Source: Pseudomonas viridiflava (lineage in GTDB: Bacteria; Pseudomonadota; Gammaproteobacteria; Pseudomonadales; Pseudomonadaceae). From it: a stretch of 64,000 nt of DNA. Under the pieces are notes generated by a model. That model saw nothing but the letters and a program-made list of their open reading frames with translations. It made no database searches and had not been told where the DNA came from. Numbering within the stretch: the stretch's first letter is position 1; every line of letters begins with the position of its first letter. The position numbers were made by a program, and so were the translations under genes. This document shows positions 52,262 through 60,656 of the stretch, piece after piece. The DNA is taken from the NCBI RefSeq assembly GCF_900590755.1, contig NZ_UUOC01000052.1, positions 496,001 through 560,000 of the forward strand, in the 5' to 3' direction.

Positions 52262-52675
52262 ATGCTTCAGCACCTGATTGGATTTGCAACGAACCACTAT
52301 TTGATCACTGGCGCTTTCGTCATTCTGCTGGGCATGCTGATCGCCTACGAACTGAGCAAGGGCGGGCGTAGCCTGAGCACCGGTGAGCTGACTGCTCTCG
52401 TCAACAAGGACCAGGCCGTGGTTATCGACATTCGCTCTACCAAGGATTACGCGACAGGCCACATCGTCGGCGCCCTGAACTTCCCGAATGACAAGGTTCT
52501 GACCCGCACTTCGGAACTTGAAAAGTACAAGTCCAAGACCCTGATCATCGTAGACGCCGTTGGCCAGCAAGCGGGTAACGTCGCGCGTGAGTTGCTCAAG
52601 TCCGGCTTCACTGCCGCCAAACTGTCCGGCGGCGTGTCCAGCTGGCGCGCCGACAACCTGCCTCTGGTGAAGTGA
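52262..52675 (+). CDS. Membrane-anchored rhodanese-like protein without active-site Cys
   Basis: A 137-residue protein. One N-terminal membrane helix (LITGAFVILLGMLIAYELS) anchors a rhodanese domain facing the cytoplasm or periplasm. The domain start VIDIRSTKDYATGHIVGALN is typical, but the active loop reads IIVDAVGQQAGNVA, with no Cys, so it should not have sulfurtransferase activity. This matches YibN-type proteins in front of grxC and secB. The start at 52262 is preferred; an earlier ATG at 52163 would add a 33-residue tail without support. grxC begins one base after its stop. Confidence 0.88.
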   Translation: MLQHLIGFATNHYLITGAFVILLGMLIAYELSKGGRSLSTGELTALVNKDQAVVIDIRSTKDYATGHIVGALNFPNDKVLTRTSELEKYKSKTLIIVDAVGQQAGNVARELLKSGFTAAKLSGGVSSWRADNLPLVK

Positions 52676-52676
52676 A

Positions 52677-52931
52677 ATGGCTGAAGTCATCGTCTATTCC
52701 AGCGATTATTGCCCTTATTGCATTCGTGCCAAGCAACTGCTGAAGAGCAAGAACGTGGCTTTCGAAGAGATCAGAGTCGATGGCAAGCCGCAAGTTCGCG
52801 CCGAGATGGCCAACAAGGCCAAGCGCACTTCAGTGCCGCAGATCTGGATCGGTTCGACTCACGTAGGCGGATGCGACGAACTTTTTGCGCTGGAGCGCGC
52901 AGGCGAGCTTGATGCGCTGCTGCAAGCCTGA
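52677..52931 (+). CDS. grxC: Glutaredoxin 3
   Basis: An 84-residue thioredoxin-fold reductant for disulfides and glutathionylated proteins. The active site CPYC is in YSSDYCPYCIRAKQLL, and TSVPQIWIGSTHVGGCDEL has the conserved cis-proline and GG motif. It is cytoplasmic, and co-transcribed with the rhodanese gene upstream and secB downstream. Confidence 0.97.
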   Translation: MAEVIVYSSDYCPYCIRAKQLLKSKNVAFEEIRVDGKPQVRAEMANKAKRTSVPQIWIGSTHVGGCDELFALERAGELDALLQA

Positions 52932-52972
52932 TTCCAAACCCTTACTAGACCTCAAAATGAGAAGGATCTGAG

Positions 52973-53458
52973 ATGACTGATCAACCGACCAACGGCGCTG
53001 TAGCCGAAGACGAATCGCCGCAATTTTCCCTGCAGCGTATCTATGTTCGCGACCTGTCGTTCGAAGCGCCGAAAAGCCCTGCGATCTTTCGTCAGGAGTG
53101 GACGCCGACTGTCAGCCTGGACCTGAACACTCGTCAGAAAGCCCTCGAAGGTGATTTCTACGAAGTCGTACTGACCCTGTCGGTTACCGTGAACAACGGT
53201 GACGAAGTGGCATTCATCGTTGAAGTCCAGCAGGCCGGTATCTTCTTGATCAAGGGCCTGGACCAGGGCGCAATGAGCCATACGCTGGGTGCTTTCTGCC
53301 CGAACATCCTGTTCCCGTATGCTCGCGAAACCATCGACAGCCTGGTTGTACGCGGCTCGTTCCCGGCGCTGATGCTGTCGCCGGTCAACTTCGACGCCCT
53401 GTACGCGCAAGAACTGCAACGCATGCAAGAAGCTGGCGAGACACCTACTGTTCAGTAA
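52973..53458 (+). CDS. secB: Protein-export chaperone SecB
   Basis: SecB keeps exported precursors unfolded and hands them to SecA. The 161-residue protein has the conserved FSLQRIYVRDLSFEAPKSP at the N-terminus and EVQQAGIFLIKGLDQGAMSH, then CPNILFPYARETIDSLVVRG. Length is typical. It closes the rhodanese–grxC–secB operon and is followed by a terminator. Confidence 0.98.
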   Translation: MTDQPTNGAVAEDESPQFSLQRIYVRDLSFEAPKSPAIFRQEWTPTVSLDLNTRQKALEGDFYEVVLTLSVTVNNGDEVAFIVEVQQAGIFLIKGLDQGAMSHTLGAFCPNILFPYARETIDSLVVRGSFPALMLSPVNFDALYAQELQRMQEAGETPTVQ

Positions 53459-53474
53459 GTGTTCTGGCTGGACT

Positions 53475-53503
53475 GAAAAAGCGCCTTTCGGGGCGCTTTT
53501 TTG
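53475..53503 (+). terminator. Terminator of the secB operon
   Basis: The stem AAGCGCC/GGCGCTT is followed by six Ts, about 20 bases past the secB stop. Confidence 0.9.
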
Positions 53504-53578
53504 TGGGGGGTTGAATGCGGTTTTTGGTTGGCAAAAAACTGTGGGGGATTCCATGGTGGCCTGCAACGCACATTCCTT

Positions 53579-53684
53579 GTGGGACCGGCTTTAGCCGGGA
53601 AGGCGGCATTTCAGGCGATCAATTTCGGGCGGGTGTACTGGCCTCTTCCCGGCTGAAGCGGAGCGCCGCCCGGCCGGTCCCACA
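53579..53684. repeat. REPIN, family E, copy 2, disrupted right arm
   Basis: The left REP (GTGGGACCGGCTTTAGCCGG) is intact. The right arm reads CCCGGCTGAAGCGGAGCGCC and then GCCCGGCCGGTCCCAC, so about 14 bases are inserted between the two halves of the inner hairpin when compared with the copy at 15.0 kb. Confidence 0.85.
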
Positions 53685-53706
53685 GGGTTTTGCGCAACGC
53701 TCAGCC

Positions 53707-54162
53707 TTATTTAAACCCCAACTGCCGCCACCCTTCATACACCGCCACGGCAACGGTATTGGACAGGTTCAGGCTGCGGCAGCCTTCGCGCATGGGCAGG
53801 CGCAGGCGTTGATCACCGGGTAGCGCGTCCAGAACCTCAGGGGGCAGACCGCGGCTCTCAGGGCCGAAGACGAAAGCGTCACCGTCCTGAAAGCTGGCAT
53901 CGTGGAAGGGCCGCGAGCCTTTTGTGGTAAAAGCGAACAGGCGAGGGTGGCCGATACTTTCCAGGCAACTGGCGAGGTCGGGATGGGTCTGCAGAGTCGC
54001 ATACTCGTGATAATCGAGACCTGCGCGGCGCAGACGTTTGTCATCCAGCTCGAAGCCCAAGGGTTCGATCAAATGCAGGGTGCTGCCGGTATTGGCGCAC
54101 AGCCTGATGACATTGCCGGTATTCGGCGGAATTTCTGGTTGAAAAAGGATGACGTGAAACAT
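53707..54162 (-). CDS. trmL: tRNA (cytidine/uridine-34-2'-O)-methyltransferase TrmL
   Basis: A 151-residue SPOUT-family enzyme that methylates the wobble base of tRNA-Leu. MFHVILFQPEIPPNTGNVIRL opens the protein, and FVFGPESRGLP and LRLPMREGCRSLNLSNTVAV form the SAM-binding knot. The size is that of the single-domain TrmL/YibK family. The ATG at 54162 overlaps the divergent start of the neighbouring gene by two bases; starting from 54360 would add unsupported sequence. Confidence 0.95.
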   Translation of the reverse strand: MFHVILFQPEIPPNTGNVIRLCANTGSTLHLIEPLGFELDDKRLRRAGLDYHEYATLQTHPDLASCLESIGHPRLFAFTTKGSRPFHDASFQDGDAFVFGPESRGLPPEVLDALPGDQRLRLPMREGCRSLNLSNTVAVAVYEGWRQLGFK

Positions 54163-54601
54163 GCACGGCTCCGAACTGAAGGACGGGGAGCATTCTACCC
54201 CCGAAGAGGACCCGCGGCCGAAGCTATGGCCGAGAGTTCTCGGTTCGATGGCAATTGTCGGTTTGATGGTGGGGTTGATGATCGGTCGACTCACCGAGCC
54301 TGCGACGCTGCAACTTCTGCAGATCGAAGAGCAGCCTACCGGGCTGGTGCTCTGGTTCAATCACGATCCGAAGGTGGCTGCCGAGCATCTGGACGGGATC
54401 GTCAGCATGCGTTTCACCTCGGCCGGACAGCCATGGCGTGGGCAATTCAAGGTCGACGGAAAAGACATTCGCTGGAAGCTGGAACGAGAGAAGAGTGATT
54501 TGCTGCTGAGCCTGCTGGCGGCCCGTCCGTTGCACGGCGACTTGCGCGGTGCTGCGGTGGACGGGCGCTGGAGACTGGAGGTCAGTCTCCGAGAGGAATA
54601 A
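54161..54601 (+). CDS. Hypothetical protein with one membrane helix
   Basis: A 146-residue protein. An acidic cytoplasmic tail of about 27 residues precedes one membrane helix (VLGSMAIVGLMVGLMIG). The rest (residues about 45–146) is probably periplasmic, with LLQIEEQPTGLVLWFNHDP and KDIRWKLEREKSDLLLSLL. I do not recognise the family; it looks like a conserved Pseudomonas envelope protein. Its ATG shares CATG with the trmL start, so ribosomes or promoters of the two divergent genes must overlap. Confidence 0.7.
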   Translation: MHGSELKDGEHSTPEEDPRPKLWPRVLGSMAIVGLMVGLMIGRLTEPATLQLLQIEEQPTGLVLWFNHDPKVAAEHLDGIVSMRFTSAGQPWRGQFKVDGKDIRWKLEREKSDLLLSLLAARPLHGDLRGAAVDGRWRLEVSLREE

Positions 54602-55518
54602 AAGAGGGGAATCCCCGGCCTGCCTGTACCAAGGTCCCCAAAACTGGTGATACGTAACCTATTGCAGAGGGCGTGCCAGTTTTGGGATTCACCGTTGAAA
54701 AGAAAATGCTCACACCCGTTTTTTCGCCTTGAAGCCTTTAGTTACAAGGGTTTCAGCTGCGCGTGATTTTTATCGAGCTGTCGCACACGGCTTAGGTGGT
54801 AATGCGTGAGGCGACCGGCAGTGAAAATGCCTGGACGATTTTGCGCCTCGTTGTGGTGCACAAACTCTTGACGATGCACGTTTTTTGTCAATCATCGCCA
54901 TTTGAATGCATCGGGGCGCCGGACCGCAAAACGGCCCCTTTGTTCGGTTCATCCCTCCCGAAATCCCCCTTTTTGCCGCCAGATGTTGTCAGACAAAGCC
55001 CCTTTTGGTCGTGTTTACAAAAAAATTCCTACGCATAACAAGCCCATAGCGCTCAGGTGGTGGCAATTGTCACAATTCCGGCTACCCCTCTCGCAGCCGC
55101 CGTTTTTCGGGGGCTTCAGCGCATTTCAGGTTCTCATATTCTCGGCCGATAGCATGACTGTAGGGTCTTATTCCGGCTGTCGCGTCTACCAGTCAGAATG
55201 ATCTGACGAACGGCAGTGAAATATTTTTTAGGAATTACTGAAACAGCTCGATACACTCAGGAGCGGAAGGACCCAACAAGGTGATGACATATAACCGACA
55301 GATCTTAAAAGTGGATTAATAATTCTTTTTCGATTTGTGAAATGTTCACTACCCTGCGACCCACCGAAACACACGGTGTAGTCAATTAGTCTTGTGGCGT
55401 CTGCTGATCATTGACTCAAAAGGTCGGGTCTGGCGCTAATCGCAAATCCATGGGTCAGAGCGCCTTAAGGCCTCGGCACCAGGGATCATAAAAAATATAG
55501 ATTCACGAGGAGCGATAC
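54602..55518. other. Long gap upstream of the porin gene
   Basis: 917 bases without a supportable gene. Frames in it are short and lack ribosome sites or family features. It includes the 13-bp palindrome AATTGTCACAATT at 55065–55077, AT-rich stretches around 55210–55330, and the porin ribosome site AGGAGCG near 55507. Such length suggests complex regulation of the porin or an unrecognised small RNA. Confidence 0.5.
55065..55077. promoter_or_regulatory. 13-bp palindrome upstream of the porin gene
   Basis: AATTGTCACAATT is a perfect palindrome around a central base, inside the 917-base gap. It has the size of a dimeric regulator site; no regulator is identified. Confidence 0.35.
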
Positions 55519-56871
55519 ATGAAGAAGTCAACTCTGGCCCTGGCAATCGCCGTAGGCGTCATGGCTCAGCAGGCTAGTGCAGCAGGTTTCATCGAAGACA
55601 GCAAAGCGTCCGTAAGCTCGCGTACTTTGTACTTCAACGGCGACAACCGTGAAGGCACCGCACAGCGTACCGAAGAAACAGCTACTGGCCTGAAATTCGA
55701 CTACATCTCGGGTTACACCCAAGGCACCGTTGGTTTTGGTATCGACGTTCAAGCGTTGGTCGGCATTCACCTTGATGGCGGTCGTGGCAAGCACGCAGCT
55801 GCCGGTGGTATCACCCCTACTGATAGCGACGGTTCGGCTGTAGACGAATGGTCCCGTCTGGGTGGCAACGCCAAGGCTCGCTTCTCGAAAACCGAACTGC
55901 GTCTGGGTAACGCGTTGGCGCCAAACCTGCCAATCCTCGTTTCCAACGATGGTCGTTTGCTGCCAGCTGCTTACCAGGGCGGCATTGTGACTTCCAAGGA
56001 AATCGACAACGTAACTCTGACTGCCGGTCAACTGACCGAGTCCATCGGCCGTGCTTCGAGCAACTGGACTGACCTGTCTGTTGGCGGCGCTACTGAAGGC
56101 AGCAACCAGTTCCGTTTCGCTGGTGGTGACTGGAAAGTTACCAAAGACCTGACCCTGCAGTACTACTACGCCAACCTGCAAGACTTCTACAAACAGCACT
56201 TCCTGGGTCTGGTACACGTTCTGCCAATCGCTGAAGACCAGTCCTTCAAGACTGACCTGCGTTACTTCAACAGCAGCTCCGACGGCAAGAATGGCGATGT
56301 TGGCTACCGCTTCAACAACAACAGCGGCTATGCCAAAAACGCTGGCGAAGTTGACAACCAAACCTGGTCCGCCATGTTCACCTACACCTTGGGTGGTCAC
56401 GCGTTCCTGGTTGGTCACCAGCAAGTGGGCGACGACGGCGGTATGGTTTTCCTGAACCAGGGTAGCGTTACTCGCAACGGCGGCACTGCACGTCCAGAAG
56501 GTAACGGCGGTTCCAGCGTTTACCTGTTCACTGACGCCATGGTTAACAACTTCACCCGCGCTGGTGAAAACTCCACCTTCGGTCAGTACTCTTATGACTT
56601 CGCTCGTGTAGGTATCCCAGGTCTGAAGACTGCGATTGCTTACATCCACGCTGAAGACATCAAAGGCGCTGCAGGCACCGTTAACGCCGGCCGTGAGTTC
56701 TCTGAGTGGGAACGTGACGTTCGTGTTGACTACGTGATCCAGAGCGGTCCGTTGAAAGGTTTCGGTACCACTGTTCGTCACGGTAGCTACCGTGCTGACG
56801 GCGCGCTTCTTAACGCGACCGACACTGACCAAACCCGTGTGATCTTCAACTACACCTACGCTTTCAAATAA
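55519..56871 (+). CDS. OprD-family outer-membrane porin
   Basis: A 450-residue outer-membrane beta-barrel of the OprD substrate-specific porin family. A signal peptide MKKSTLALAIAVGVMAQQASA precedes AGFIEDSKASVSSRTLYF, the family start. Alternating polar and hydrophobic strands follow to the C-terminal TRVIFNYTYAFK, which ends in aromatic-hydrophobic residues recognised by the BAM complex. The ligand is unknown; position before lsfA and the ssu genes hints at sulfonates or another sulfur source, but a terminator separates them. It is expressed from its own promoter. Confidence 0.92.
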   Translation: MKKSTLALAIAVGVMAQQASAAGFIEDSKASVSSRTLYFNGDNREGTAQRTEETATGLKFDYISGYTQGTVGFGIDVQALVGIHLDGGRGKHAAAGGITPTDSDGSAVDEWSRLGGNAKARFSKTELRLGNALAPNLPILVSNDGRLLPAAYQGGIVTSKEIDNVTLTAGQLTESIGRASSNWTDLSVGGATEGSNQFRFAGGDWKVTKDLTLQYYYANLQDFYKQHFLGLVHVLPIAEDQSFKTDLRYFNSSSDGKNGDVGYRFNNNSGYAKNAGEVDNQTWSAMFTYTLGGHAFLVGHQQVGDDGGMVFLNQGSVTRNGGTARPEGNGGSSVYLFTDAMVNNFTRAGENSTFGQYSYDFARVGIPGLKTAIAYIHAEDIKGAAGTVNAGREFSEWERDVRVDYVIQSGPLKGFGTTVRHGSYRADGALLNATDTDQTRVIFNYTYAFK

Positions 56872-56888
56872 GCCGGGTCAGTTGAACA

Positions 56889-56918
56889 AGGAACCCCGCT
56901 TCGGCGGGGTTCTTTTTG
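56889..56918 (+). terminator. Terminator of the porin gene
   Basis: The stem GAACCCCGC/GCGGGGTTC is followed by a run of Ts, 18 bases past the porin stop. Confidence 0.92.
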
Positions 56919-57031
56919 TCTGTGATTTGATATTCACTTTGGAGCTATATAAAGCGTTATCTATTCTTTTTAATTCGCATCCGTCTCGGGCACAGTTGGC
57001 TTCACTATCCAGCTGACAAGGAGCTAAACCC

Positions 57032-57670
57032 ATGAGCCTGCGACTTGGCGATATCGCCCCTGATTTTCAACAGGACTCCAGCGAAGGCCGCATCAGCTTT
57101 CATGAATGGCTGGGCAACAGCTGGGGCGTGCTGTTTTCCCATCCTGCGGACTTCACGCCGGTGTGCACCACCGAGTTGGGCTTCACTGCCAAACTCAAGG
57201 ATGAGTTCGAGAAGCGTGGCGTGAAAGCCATCGCCCTGTCCGTGGACCCGGTTGATTCCCACATCAAGTGGATCGATGACATCAACACTACCCAGAACAC
57301 TCTGGTGAATTTCCCGATCCTGGCTGACGCCGATCGCAAGGTTTCCGACCTTTACGACCTGATCCACCCCAACGCCAATGACACCCTGACGGTGCGTTCG
57401 CTGTTCGTGATCGACCCGAACAAGAAGATCCGTCTGACCATCACCTATCCGGCCAGCACCGGGCGTAACTTCCACGAAATCCTGCGGGTCATCGACTCCT
57501 TGCAGCTGACCGACAACTACAAAGTCGCCACCCCTGCCAACTGGGTAGACGGTGATGACGTGGTGATCGTGCCATCGCTCAAGGATGAAGACGAGATCAA
57601 GCAACGCTTCCCTAAAGGCTACAAGGCCGTCAGGCCGTACCTGCGCCTGACGCCGCAACCGAATCGCTGA
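57032..57670 (+). CDS. lsfA: 1-Cys peroxiredoxin LsfA
   Basis: A 212-residue peroxiredoxin of the Prx6 group. The peroxidatic cysteine is in ADFTPVCTTELG; other cysteines that could act as resolving residues are not seen in the usual places, so it is of 1-Cys type. LRLGDIAPDFQQDS opens the protein and PNANDTLTVRSLFVIDPNK follows. In P. putida, LsfA is made during sulfate starvation next to ssu genes, and in P. aeruginosa it aids virulence; both are family knowledge. It has a good AAGGAG site and its own terminator. Confidence 0.95.
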   Translation: MSLRLGDIAPDFQQDSSEGRISFHEWLGNSWGVLFSHPADFTPVCTTELGFTAKLKDEFEKRGVKAIALSVDPVDSHIKWIDDINTTQNTLVNFPILADADRKVSDLYDLIHPNANDTLTVRSLFVIDPNKKIRLTITYPASTGRNFHEILRVIDSLQLTDNYKVATPANWVDGDDVVIVPSLKDEDEIKQRFPKGYKAVRPYLRLTPQPNR

Positions 57671-57711
57671 TTTACCCCTCCACGACAGTTGGGTTATGCA
57701 TTCTTTGAGTT

Positions 57712-57739
57712 TAAGGGCCGACGATTATTCGGCCCTTTT
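57712..57739 (+). terminator. Terminator of lsfA
   Basis: The stem AAGGGCCG/CGGCCCTT is followed by a T-run, about 45 bases past the lsfA stop. Confidence 0.87.
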
Positions 57740-57760
57740 TCATTGCGCACAACCATCTCT

Positions 57761-57840
57761 GTAGGAGCTGCCGAAGGCTGCGAAGGCTGCGAAAGCGGTG
57801 TAACAGGCAGAACGGCTTCGCAGCCTTCGGCAGCTCCTAC
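57761..57840. repeat. REPIN, family A, with 10-base tandem duplication
   Basis: The left REP contains GAAGGCTGCGAAGGCTGCGA, a tandem repeat of ten bases not seen in other copies. The right arm is canonical. It lies in the lsfA–ssuA gap. Confidence 0.9.
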
Positions 57841-58014
57841 AGGAGAAATCTATCGTTCGCCCATATATGCATTTAAAGAATAACCAAATGAAAAAATAAG
57901 ATTTATGGATATAAAAAATCACTGGTAAGGTCACTGCAATCTAAAGAATCCACAACGCCTTACTTGTCCGCTAACGGGCCAGCAGGTGCCACTGAATAAG
58001 CAAAGGAGAGCGCC

Positions 58015-58980
58015 ATGCGCACTGCCATTTTGCGTCAAGGTTTGGTTGCTCTGTTTGCTGCAGCGGTCACCTTCGGCGCCATCACACAAGCTCAGGCCGA
58101 AAGCCTGCGTATTGGTTATCAGAAATACGGCACCCTGGTGCTGCTCAAAGCCAAGGGCACTCTGGAAAAACGCCTCGCCGAACAGGGCGTGCAGGTCCAA
58201 TGGACTGAATTCCCCGGCGGCCCGCAGTTGCTGGAAGGTTTGAACGTCGGCTCCATCGACTTCGGCGTGACCGGCGAAACCCCGCCTGTATTCGCTCAGG
58301 CCGCAGGTGCCGATCTGCTCTACGTTGCGTACGAGCCGCCAGCGCCCACCAGTGAAGCCATTCTGGTGCCCAAAGATTCGCCCATCACCTCCGTCAAAGA
58401 CCTCAAAGGCAAGAAAGTCGTCCTCAATAAAGGCTCCAACGTGCATTACCTGCTGGTCAAAGCCCTGGAAGATGCAGGCCTGAAATACACCGACATCCAG
58501 ACTGTCTTCTTACCACCCGCCGATGCCCGTGCGGCCTTCGAGCGTGGCAGCGTTGATGCCTGGGTGATCTGGGACCCTTACCAGTCCGCCGCAGAGAAAC
58601 AACTGCAGGCGCGCACCCTGCGTGACGGCATCGGGATCGTCGACAACCATCAGTTCTACCTGGCGACCAAGCCTTACGCCGAGAAAAACCCGAAAGTCAT
58701 CCAGGCGTTGATCGAAGAGGTTCGCGCTGTGGGTGAATGGTCTAAGGCCAATCCGGAAGAAGTGACCAAACAGGTTGCTCCATTGCTCGGCCTGCCAGCG
58801 GATATCACCCTGACTTCGGTTAAACGCCAGGGCTACGGTGCGCTGTTCCTGTCTCCGGAAGTAGTGGCTTCACAGCAAAAAATCGCTGACACGTTTTACC
58901 AGCTCAAGTTGATCCCCAAGCCGCTGAAAATCGCGGACGTGGTCTGGACTCCCACTGCTGCCGTCGCCAAAGCGCCGTAA
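58015..58980 (+). CDS. ssuA: Sulfonate ABC transporter substrate-binding protein
   Basis: A 321-residue periplasmic binding protein. The signal peptide MRTAILRQGLVALFAAAVTFG to AQA is followed by the SsuA/TauA-type start SLRIGYQKYGTLVLLKAKG. LNVGSIDFGVTGETPP and the later GSVDAWVIWDPYQSAAE fit sulfonate binding proteins. A strong AGGAGAG ribosome site precedes it. It is the first gene of the ssuACBF run. The usual ssuE gene is not found in front of it. Confidence 0.92.
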   Translation: MRTAILRQGLVALFAAAVTFGAITQAQAESLRIGYQKYGTLVLLKAKGTLEKRLAEQGVQVQWTEFPGGPQLLEGLNVGSIDFGVTGETPPVFAQAAGADLLYVAYEPPAPTSEAILVPKDSPITSVKDLKGKKVVLNKGSNVHYLLVKALEDAGLKYTDIQTVFLPPADARAAFERGSVDAWVIWDPYQSAAEKQLQARTLRDGIGIVDNHQFYLATKPYAEKNPKVIQALIEEVRAVGEWSKANPEEVTKQVAPLLGLPADITLTSVKRQGYGALFLSPEVVASQQKIADTFYQLKLIPKPLKIADVVWTPTAAVAKAP

Positions 58981-59007
58981 TCAGCCAGACCCTGAGGAGA
59001 CAACTCC

Positions 59008-59805
59008 ATGAGCAATAACGCTTCGCAACGCCTCATCCAGCGCCTCGCGCCCTGGGCTCTGCCGATTCTGCTGCTGGCAATCTGGCAACTATCGGTCAGC
59101 GCCGGCTGGCTATCCACTCGCATACTGCCTGCGCCAAGCGCGGTGATTGAAGCGGGCGTCAATCTGGTGTCCAGCGGCGAAATCTGGACTCACCTGGCAA
59201 TCAGCGGCTGGCGCGCCGGGATGGGGTTCGCCATCGGCGGCGGTATCGGGTTGGCATTGGGTTTCATAACCGGCCTGTCGAAATGGGGCGAACGCCTGCT
59301 CGACAGCTCGGTGCAGATGATTCGTAACGTGCCGCATCTGGCGCTGATCCCCCTGGTGATCCTCTGGTTCGGCATCGATGAAACCGCCAAGGTGTTTCTG
59401 GTGGCGCTGGGCACGCTGTTCCCGATCTACCTCAACACGTATCACGGCATCCGCAACATTGACCCGGCGTTGGTGGAGATGTCCCGCAGTTATGGTTTGT
59501 CCGGCTTCAGCCTGTTCTGGCATGTGATTCTGCCGGGTGCGATGCCTTCGATTCTGGTGGGTGTGCGCTTCGCGTTGGGCTTCATGTGGTTGACCCTGAT
59601 TGTTGCGGAAACCATTTCCGCCAGCTCAGGCATCGGCTATCTGGCCATGAACGCCCGTGAATTTCTGCAAACCGACGTGGTAGTGCTGGCCATCGTGCTT
59701 TACGCGGTACTGGGCAAACTGGCTGATCTGGCCGCCCGGGGCCTGGAACGAGTCTGCCTGCGCTGGCACCCGGCGTATCAAGTGAATAAAGGCGGTGCCG
59801 CATGA
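59008..59805 (+). CDS. ssuC: Sulfonate ABC transporter permease
   Basis: A 265-residue inner-membrane permease of the SsuC/TauC family with about six helices. The start includes LAPWALPILLLAIWQLSVSAG, the EAA-loop region is around EMSRSYGLSGFSLFWHVILPGAMPSILVG, where the conserved Gly contacts the ATPase. It starts 27 bases after ssuA, the place where ssuD would normally lie, and overlaps ssuB by four bases (ATGA). Confidence 0.94.
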   Translation: MSNNASQRLIQRLAPWALPILLLAIWQLSVSAGWLSTRILPAPSAVIEAGVNLVSSGEIWTHLAISGWRAGMGFAIGGGIGLALGFITGLSKWGERLLDSSVQMIRNVPHLALIPLVILWFGIDETAKVFLVALGTLFPIYLNTYHGIRNIDPALVEMSRSYGLSGFSLFWHVILPGAMPSILVGVRFALGFMWLTLIVAETISASSGIGYLAMNAREFLQTDVVVLAIVLYAVLGKLADLAARGLERVCLRWHPAYQVNKGGAA

Positions 59806-60617
59806 GCAGTCTGAAACAGCAACAACCTGCACACCTGCTGCGTGGCATCCCGCTGGCGGTTCAGAACCTGAAGAAAACTTTTGGCAGCCGCGAAGTCCTG
59901 AAGAACATCGACCTGCACATCCCTGCCGGGCAATTCGTCGCCGTGGTTGGCCGTAGCGGTTGTGGCAAAAGCACCTTGCTGCGCTTGCTGGCCGGCCTGG
60001 ACAAACCCACCGCCGGTGAACTGCTGGCAGGCTCCGGCAAGCTGGTGGATGCCCGGGAAGATACGCGGCTGATGTTCCAGGAGGCGCGGCTGCTGCCGTG
60101 GAAAAAGATCATCGACAACGTCGGCCTTGGCCTCAGCGGCGACTGGCGTGGCAAAGCCCTTGAAGCGTTGGAGGCTGTTGGCCTGGCCGAGCGTGCTGAT
60201 GAGTGGCCAGCGGCATTGTCCGGCGGGCAGAAGCAGAGAGTCGCGCTGGCCCGAGCCTTGATCCATCAACCGCGCCTGTTGCTGCTCGATGAGCCACTGG
60301 GCGCTCTGGATGCCCTGACTCGTATCGAGATGCAGCAACTGATTGAAAACCTCTGGCGCAAACATGGCTTCACCGTCTTGCTGGTGACCCATGACGTCAG
60401 CGAAGCGGTGGCGATTGCCGACCGCGTGATCCTGATCGAAGAAGGGCGCATTGGCCTGGATCTGCTGGTGGATCTGCCACGCCCGCGTGCCAGAGGCTCA
60501 CATCGCCTGGCCGCACTGGAAACTCAGGTCCTGGAGCGGGTGCTGTCATTACCCGGCACTCCGCCTGAACCCGAACCCGTTTCACCGTTGCCCACGCAAC
60601 TGCGTTGGGCCAATTAA
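59802..60617 (+). CDS. ssuB: Sulfonate ABC transporter ATPase
   Basis: A 271-residue ABC ATPase. Walker A is GRSGCGKST, the Q-loop is in LMFQEARLLPWKK, the signature is LSGGQKQRVALARAL, Walker B is LLLLDEPLGALD, and the H-loop is in LLVTHDVSEAV. This fits the SsuB/TauB family. It is translationally coupled to ssuC and followed by the small TOBE gene 39 bases later. Confidence 0.95.
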   Translation: MSSLKQQQPAHLLRGIPLAVQNLKKTFGSREVLKNIDLHIPAGQFVAVVGRSGCGKSTLLRLLAGLDKPTAGELLAGSGKLVDAREDTRLMFQEARLLPWKKIIDNVGLGLSGDWRGKALEALEAVGLAERADEWPAALSGGQKQRVALARALIHQPRLLLLDEPLGALDALTRIEMQQLIENLWRKHGFTVLLVTHDVSEAVAIADRVILIEEGRIGLDLLVDLPRPRARGSHRLAALETQVLERVLSLPGTPPEPEPVSPLPTQLRWAN

Positions 60618-60656
60618 TCGACCGTTCGACCTCAATCCCATACAGGAAAAAACATC

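Larger units (their letters stand above)
57671..58014. other. Gap between lsfA and ssuA
   Basis: 344 bases. It holds the lsfA terminator, a REPIN, and an AT-rich stretch at about 57850–57930 that may carry the ssuA promoter, for example under sulfur control. The position is where ssuE would be expected in other Pseudomonas, but I see no ssuE coding sequence or clear remnant. Confidence 0.6.

Noticed and set aside
54796..55201. Short open frames in the gap before the porin
   Set aside because: No ribosome sites, no membrane or domain features, and overlapping each other. Treated as non-coding.
55528..56832. Open frame of 434 codons antisense to the porin gene
   Set aside because: It lies within the porin's coding span, and the composition is what codon bias of the porin would give in that frame.
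57893..57995. Possible ssuE remnant upstream of ssuA
   Set aside because: A short open stretch ending AGATE-stop is present, but it shows no flavodoxin motif and is too short to call a relic.
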